Origin: Nitrososphaera sp035547955
GTDB lineage: Archaea; Thermoproteota; Nitrososphaeria; Nitrososphaerales; Nitrososphaeraceae
Assembly (NCBI GenBank): GCA_035547955.1
Contig: DASZTR010000056.1
Location: forward strand, 1 to 26,079
Direction of reading: 5' to 3'
Length of the DNA stretch: 26,079 nt
Position numbers and translations under genes: made by a program. Shown here piece by piece: positions 22,561 through 26,079 of the stretch. The notes beneath the pieces were generated by a model. It searched no databases. It saw nothing but the letters and a program-made list of their open reading frames with translations, and was not told the DNA's origin. Within the stretch, counting starts at the first letter, position 1. Each line of letters begins with the position of its first letter.

Positions 22561-23262
22561 TTGAGTGCGTTGCTCTCACCCACCATTGACTTCAAACAGA
22601 TACAGGCAAGAGCAGAGCATACCATTGAAAAAGGCGTCCAGATAGATCTGTCGACGACGTTGTGCAAGCGCTATCTGCGCAGGCACGCAAATCTCAAGAC
22701 AAACGTCGTGGTGTTATTTGTAGACATTGACGGCTCGACAAAACTGACGCAGAGTATGCCCTCCACCCAGCTTGCACTCATACTCCAGTTGTTTTCTCAA
22801 GAGATGAGCCTCCTTGTCTCAAACTATGGCGGATATGTGTTGAAATACGTGGGCGACGCAGTCATTGCGCTTTTTCCGGCGGAGCACAATGTAGAGCACG
22901 CGTGCAAAAACGCGCTAGAGTGTGGCAGGACGATGCTTGAGGCCATCAGCGGTGGCATCAACCCTGCGTTGAAATCGCATGGCCTACCCGAACTTGGAGT
23001 AAAGGTGTCGATGGACTATGGAGAAGTCCTAGTGGTGCTGTACGGAAAGAGCCTTGAAAATTCGCATATTGACATAATCGGCTCAAACATCAGCATGGCC
23101 GCAAAGATGCTGACGTTTGCGCCTTCTGGGAGCATAATGTTGGGCATGAGGGCACATGACAACCTCGGCGAGGAGGGAAAGGGCATGCAGGAAATTCACG
23201 ATCCGGACTGGTCGTACACAGACGAAAAGGCGGGCGGGCGCTACAGACTATATTTTGCCTAG
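22561..23262 (+). CDS. Class III adenylyl/guanylyl cyclase domain protein
   Basis: A 233-residue soluble cyclase-homology protein. After a 45-residue charged N-terminus comes the catalytic domain: VVLFVDIDGSTKL with metal ligand D55, and LKYVGDAVIALFP with metal ligand D99. K95 and D171 (in HIDIIG) match the adenine-selecting Lys and Asp of adenylyl cyclases. The transition-state pair that should read N-x3-R (VNLAAR type) is S178-M-A-A-K182, so both the Asn and the Arg are replaced. Activity is therefore doubtful; the protein may bind nucleotide only, or work with a partner. The start is TTG, with AAGGTGA about 7 bases before it and a CTTTTTAC TATA-like element centred about 26 bases before it. 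The CBS protein follows 64 bases later. Confidence 0.85.
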   Translation: MSALLSPTIDFKQIQARAEHTIEKGVQIDLSTTLCKRYLRRHANLKTNVVVLFVDIDGSTKLTQSMPSTQLALILQLFSQEMSLLVSNYGGYVLKYVGDAVIALFPAEHNVEHACKNALECGRTMLEAISGGINPALKSHGLPELGVKVSMDYGEVLVVLYGKSLENSHIDIIGSNISMAAKMLTFAPSGSIMLGMRAHDNLGEEGKGMQEIHDPDWSYTDEKAGGRYRLYFA

Positions 23263-23326
23263 AGGCTTATGTCTATTAGGAATGCCGACCTAGTATCGTC
23301 GAGGTAAGAAAGAATACGGTGCATGG

Positions 23327-23782
23327 ATGAATATGAGTGCGGTAAGCGAGATAATGTCAAAAGGCGTCGTGACGATAGAGCTAAAGCAGGATGCTACAGC
23401 GCTTGATGTAGTCTCTGCGATGCTCAGAGGCAGAGCAGGCGCCGTAGTAGTTATTGTCACCAGTAGCAGCGAAGGGAGGCCGGCTGGAATAATCACCGAG
23501 CGCGACGTGCTCAAAAAGGTCGCGGCAAAAAACATCAAGCCGGACCAAGTCAGGGCTGAGGAGATAATGTCGTCGCCGCTTGTGACGGTCAAGGCGTACG
23601 ACTCTGTCGATACGGCGGCAGGCCTGATGTCAGAGAACAGGATAAAGAGGCTCCCTGTGATTGAGGACGACGGGTCGCTTGCAGGGATGATCTCTGTCAC
23701 CGACATCACGAAAAAACTTGCCAAGATTTTGTCCGATGACCAGAGCAGGTATCGCTCCTTCAATGCGGTGCTTGATCTGTAG
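23327..23782 (+). CDS. Double CBS-domain protein
   Basis: A 151-residue protein made almost entirely of two CBS motifs (about 6-62 and 75-136). Each has the usual beta-alpha pattern and the end motif (AGIITERDVLKKV and AGMISVTDITKKL). Pairs of CBS motifs bind adenosine nucleotides (AMP, ATP, SAM) and sense energy state or regulate partner proteins. No catalytic or DNA-binding domain is fused here, so a partner is expected. It lies 64 bases after the cyclase-like gene on the same strand, which suggests a shared link to adenine nucleotides; that is inference. A start at ATG 23333 is an alternative. A T-run follows the stop. Confidence 0.9.
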   Translation: MNMSAVSEIMSKGVVTIELKQDATALDVVSAMLRGRAGAVVVIVTSSSEGRPAGIITERDVLKKVAAKNIKPDQVRAEEIMSSPLVTVKAYDSVDTAAGLMSENRIKRLPVIEDDGSLAGMISVTDITKKLAKILSDDQSRYRSFNAVLDL

Positions 23783-23792
23783 ATGGAGAGAA

Positions 23793-23803
23793 GAATTTTT
23801 TGT
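23793..23803 (+). terminator. T-rich terminator after the CBS gene
   Basis: Six T in a row (23796-23801) lie about 14 bases after the CBS stop codon, with no hairpin: a typical archaeal termination signal. Confidence 0.5.
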
Positions 23804-23903
23804 GGAAACGGCAGAGAACAGCTTGAAGATAATGTGAGCTCTTCCTTTTTACTACAGATGTGTTATAAAGGCGACCTGCGAAGAATACCTTGCATAAGCA
23901 ACA

Positions 23904-24434
23904 ATGAGCTCAGAAACCCCGGCTTCATCAAGCGGCTCTCAGCCGGAGCTGGTCCTTGCAAAGTGGAGTGACCGCTTTTTCGCGTGGCTGCTCGACTTTA
24001 TCATAGTGCAGGCGGCAATCGTCGCCGTATTTGCCGCGGCAGCATTTCCGCTCTGGTTTGACAGCTTTGGCAATGGAGATAACGGGAGGTTCCTGGGCGC
24101 CGGCCCGCTTGACGGCTCGGCAAAATACGTCGTCACGAGTGCAGCGTTCTTTGCATACTGGACGTTTTTTGAATCGACCAAGGGCCAATCGATAGGCAAG
24201 ATGGTGCTAAAGATAAGGACTGTAGACCTTTCAGGCAGGCCGGTCGATGCAAGGAACGTTGCAGTACAGAGCTTTGGCAAGGCATTTCTGCTTCCAGTAG
24301 ATGTCGTCTTGGGCTGGATATTCACAAACGACAAGAGGCAGCGCCTGTTCAACAAGGCGAGCGACACGCTGGTCGTCAAAGAAGAAGCGGCCACCAGTAC
24401 GCAGTCATCAGGTGCAAACTACAGAAAAGACTGA
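23904..24434 (+). CDS. RDD-family membrane protein
   Basis: A 176-residue membrane protein. A Ser-rich N-terminal tail (1-15) leads to the RDD signature: Arg in SDRFFAWLLDF, then the Asp pair in the first span (about 26-50), a second span (about 77-90), and a third after KAFLLPVDVVLGWIF (about 125-142). GQSIGKMVLKIRTVD is the conserved loop of the family. The function of RDD proteins is mostly unknown; some have been linked to ion transport. TGTTATAAAGG (23861-23871) is a good TATA box with about 10 bases of leader. It stands alone and converges with the minus-strand gene ending at 24487. Confidence 0.88.
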   Translation: MSSETPASSSGSQPELVLAKWSDRFFAWLLDFIIVQAAIVAVFAAAAFPLWFDSFGNGDNGRFLGAGPLDGSAKYVVTSAAFFAYWTFFESTKGQSIGKMVLKIRTVDLSGRPVDARNVAVQSFGKAFLLPVDVVLGWIFTNDKRQRLFNKASDTLVVKEEAATSTQSSGANYRKD

Positions 24435-24486
24435 TATGTTGATCAGCAATAGAAGAAAGAGAAATGGATTTTTGGCAAGTGCAAAG

Positions 24487-24915
24487 CTACGAGAGCTTTG
24501 AAACTAGGTTGCGAGATTCCATCTCACCCTTTTTCGTGAGCGAGAAAAGATCCTCACCGGTGTCGCTCGAGCCGTCCTTTTTTACCAGGCCCGCCTTGAC
24601 GAGCCTTCCTGAAAAGTTGCCGCCGTCAAACCAGCTGCCATAGGCCTTGCCCCAGTCGTCGAGCATTTGGCGGATCTGGGCCTTGCTCTGCTTTGGTTTT
24701 TGCATCAGCGCGACGAGGACAAGATCTTGAGTGCCAATGTCGTCGACTTTTTCTACGATGCGCTGTTCCAGGCCATGTGTGACCTCTTTCGAGCCGTTGT
24801 TGTTGTTGCCGCCGTACACAGCCTGCTCGAGGCTTGCCACTCTCTTTTGCAGATCCAAAACAATCTTCTCAATATTGGAGATGTCACTGTTGTTATTACA
24901 ATTATTATTATCCAA
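24487..24915 (-). CDS. Coiled-coil protein with C-terminal winged-helix-like domain
   Basis: A 142-residue protein from TTG 24915. An Asn-rich start (DNNNCNNNSD) leads to a short coiled coil (IEKIVLDLQKRVASLEQAVYG), another Asn run (GGNNNNG), then a helical region and a winged-helix-like end: DLVLVALMQKPKQSKAQIRQML, WFDGGNFSGRLVKAGLV and LFSLTKKGEMESRNLV. The family is not recognised. The frame is open to 25026, but that extension overlaps the 52-residue gene in another frame. A TATA-like ATAATAAG (about 24941-24950, minus strand) points to a start near 24915. A TTG at 24930 is an alternative. It may be a dimeric DNA-binding protein. Confidence 0.65.
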   Translation of the reverse strand: MDNNNCNNNSDISNIEKIVLDLQKRVASLEQAVYGGNNNNGSKEVTHGLEQRIVEKVDDIGTQDLVLVALMQKPKQSKAQIRQMLDDWGKAYGSWFDGGNFSGRLVKAGLVKKDGSSDTGEDLFSLTKKGEMESRNLVSKLS

Positions 24916-24946
24916 CGAAGTACATGTCAAAACATAGAGGTACTTA

Positions 24947-25105
24947 TTATTTTCTTGGCAGCTCCTTCTGAAGCTTGACAAACAGATCTTTGGCCTTTTT
25001 CCGGGCTTGTTCGGTGAGCTCTTCATTGAAAATGGTGTTGCTAAGCGCGTCGAGTATCACTTGCCATTCGTCTGCCGAAAGTGCAAACGCCTGCTTGTCG
25101 CTCAT
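24947..25105 (-). CDS. Small helical protein, 52 residues
   Basis: ATG 25105 to TAA encodes a 52-residue helical, charged protein: SDKQAFALSADEWQVILDAL, FNEELTEQARKKAKDLFVK, then LQKELPRK. The composition (Lys, Glu, Leu) and amphipathic pattern look genuinely coding. A TATA-like GCATATATTGG (about 25138-25148, minus strand) lies about 37 bases upstream, giving a leader of about 10 bases. No family is recognised. It lies just upstream of the coiled-coil gene on the same strand, with a 31-base gap that holds that gene's probable TATA box. The size falls below common gene-finding limits. Confidence 0.6.
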   Translation of the reverse strand: MSDKQAFALSADEWQVILDALSNTIFNEELTEQARKKAKDLFVKLQKELPRK

Positions 25106-25207
25106 CCGGGAAATCATGTCATGGCGAGCGGCAAGCCAATATATGCCTAGAGCTCATGCAACACCTTTATTGCGGATGGTACTGCTGCCTATACTGTAGA
25201 CGCATAC

Positions 25208-25339
25208 ATGTTCGGAGCTTCTATGTTTGTAGTCGTATTCCAGTACGCATTCATTGCGGCGTTTCCCGTCGTTGGCTTGGTAGTAGTTACAAAATGGGTC
25301 ATTGACGACTGGAAAAAATCCAAGCAGGCAAAGCGTTAG
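25208..25339 (+). CDS. Single-span membrane micro-protein, 43 residues
   Basis: ATG 25208 to TAG encodes a 43-residue protein with one hydrophobic span (about 6-28, MFVVVFQYAFIAAFPVVGLVVV) and a basic end, WKKSKQAKR, that would sit inside the cell. The pattern is typical of small membrane subunits or regulatory peptides. A TATA-like ACCTTTATTG (about 25164-25175) gives a leader of about 10 bases. It precedes the Nramp-like gene by 143 bases on the same strand, so it might be co-regulated, but it has its own promoter. The opposite-strand ORF over this segment (25154-25435) lacks protein-like character. Confidence 0.55.
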   Translation: MFGASMFVVVFQYAFIAAFPVVGLVVVTKWVIDDWKKSKQAKR

Positions 25340-25397
25340 AGGAAAAATGCACATATGCAGGATATTTAGAAAAAAGCTGCGTTTGTTGCAAATGATG

Positions 25398-25419
25398 ACG
25401 TTTGTATTTATTACAACGT
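25398..25419. promoter_or_regulatory. Inverted repeat upstream of the Nramp-like gene
   Basis: ACGTTTGTA (25398-25406) and TACAACGT (25412-25419) form an 8-base inverted repeat with one extra T. It lies about 30 bases upstream of the TATA-like CATTTTAAAC (25433-25442), a position that suits a metal-responsive operator. Confidence 0.4.
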
Positions 25420-25482
25420 GGCAATGCGGGCTCATTTTAAACTCATTTCAATAATGGACGCGAATTGATCGGCGGACACTAG

Positions 25483-26079
25483 TTGGCAGATTCTGCAGGC
25501 GAGGAAGGAGAGGGCGTTGACCCAAGGGCAGGCGGTCCACAGAAAGACGCAGAAAAACAAAAAAGTAAACCAGACGAAACGAAAATCCAATCCTTTACCA
25601 GGATAATCGGTCCGGGTGTGATAACGGGGGCCTCCGATGACGACCCGGCTGGGATCGCGACCTACTCGCAGGCCGGTGCCAAGTTTGGCGCAGGGCTCCT
25701 GTGGATGGTGTTATTTCAGTACCCGTTAATGTCTGCGATCCAGGAAATGTGCGCCAGGATAGGCCTCGTTACTGGTAACGGGCTGGCAGCAGTCATGATC
25801 ACCAGGTATTCTCGCAAAATAGTCATGCCGATTTCTTTCCTGCTCCTTGTGGCAAACACCATCAACATCGGCGCAGACCTCTCTGCAATGGCGGCGTCCA
25901 CGCGCCTGATATTTCCGCAATTCCCATTCATCGCAGCCAGCGTCGGCTTTGCCGGCCTCATGATCGGGGCGTTGATAGTAATCCCATACAAAAAGTACGT
26001 CAGGATGTTAAAGTACCTGACGCTGTTTTTGTTCGCCTATGTCATCACGGCGGCAATAGTAGGCGGCAAGTGGGAACAG
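25483..26079 (+). CDS. Nramp-family metal transporter (3' partial)
   Basis: The first 199 residues of a divalent-metal transporter; the rest lies beyond the window. A hydrophilic tail of about 38 residues (Lys/Glu/Pro-rich) precedes GPGVITGASDDDPAGIATYSQ, the first membrane helix with the Nramp core turn. Canonical members read DPGN here; this one reads DPAG (54-57), so the metal-binding Asn is replaced by Gly and two further Asp precede it. Four more spans follow (about 69-86, 108-130, 140-165 and 180-197). This variant type is widespread and may carry another ion such as magnesium; that is inference. The start is TTG: an in-frame TAG lies directly before it, and no in-frame ATG occurs until inside the second helix. 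Confidence 0.88.
   Translation, partial: MADSAGEEGEGVDPRAGGPQKDAEKQKSKPDETKIQSFTRIIGPGVITGASDDDPAGIATYSQAGAKFGAGLLWMVLFQYPLMSAIQEMCARIGLVTGNGLAAVMITRYSRKIVMPISFLLLVANTINIGADLSAMAASTRLIFPQFPFIAASVGFAGLMIGALIVIPYKKYVRMLKYLTLFLFAYVITAAIVGGKWEQ

Noticed and set aside
23783..23971. Plus-strand 62-codon frame after the CBS gene
   Set aside because: It begins directly after the CBS stop, crosses a T-run terminator and the RDD promoter, and overlaps the RDD gene out of frame.
25154..25435. Minus-strand frame of 93 codons
   Set aside because: It has no recognisable domain and overlaps the better-supported 43-residue membrane protein.
1..26079. CRISPR arrays, insertion sequences, phage or toxin-antitoxin modules
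   Set aside because: No regularly spaced repeats, transposase motifs, terminal repeats or recognisable toxin pairs were seen on either strand.

Overview
The window looks like chromosome from an ammonia-oxidising archaeon of the Nitrososphaera type (Nitrososphaerota/Thaumarchaeota). This is inferred, not searched. The evidence is: TATA-like boxes about 24-30 bases before many start codons (leaderless archaeal transcription); a tRNA-Trp with archaeal bulge-helix-bulge introns; F420 genes cofG and cofH; several small archaeal winged-helix regulators; the remains of a blue-copper protein; and the bacterial-type uvrBAC repair genes that many mesophilic archaea carry.

Layout. 1-3500: the end of a phosphomannose-isomerase-type cupin gene, a small zinc-ribbon protein, an ArsR-like regulator, glutamine-dependent asparagine synthetase (asnB) and a tiny zinc-finger protein. 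3544-10083: a tight uvrB-uvrA-uvrC operon, whose UvrC ends before the usual helix-hairpin-helix domain. 10070-12351: two small unknown proteins, alanine dehydrogenase and a 50-residue Cys/His-rich protein. 12352-14330: a gene-poor, partly A/T-rich stretch with a decayed cupredoxin gene, a lysine-rich micro-ORF, an orphan membrane protein and weak ORFs. 14330-14466: tRNA-Trp(CCA) interrupted twice, in the anticodon loop and in the T-loop.

14534-18731 (all minus): cofH and cofG, which make the F420 chromophore Fo; a membrane-anchored HtrA-type serine protease; and a winged-helix regulator. 18785-21541 (minus): a membrane glycosyltransferase, an SRPBCC protein, and cbtA with cbtB, a predicted cobalt uptake pair that would feed B12 synthesis. 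A winged-helix protein resembling DUF4443 diverges from cbtB and is a natural candidate for its regulator.

22561-26079: a class III nucleotidyl cyclase with two altered catalytic positions, a double-CBS protein, an RDD membrane protein, a coiled-coil/winged-helix protein, two genes below 60 codons (52 and 43 residues), and the start of an Nramp-like metal transporter that runs off the right edge.

No CRISPR array, insertion sequence, rRNA or phage module was seen. The most unusual items are the doubly interrupted tRNA-Trp, the cupredoxin pseudogene, the cobalt locus with its divergent regulator, and the atypical cyclase. No clear new multi-gene defence or metabolic system was found.
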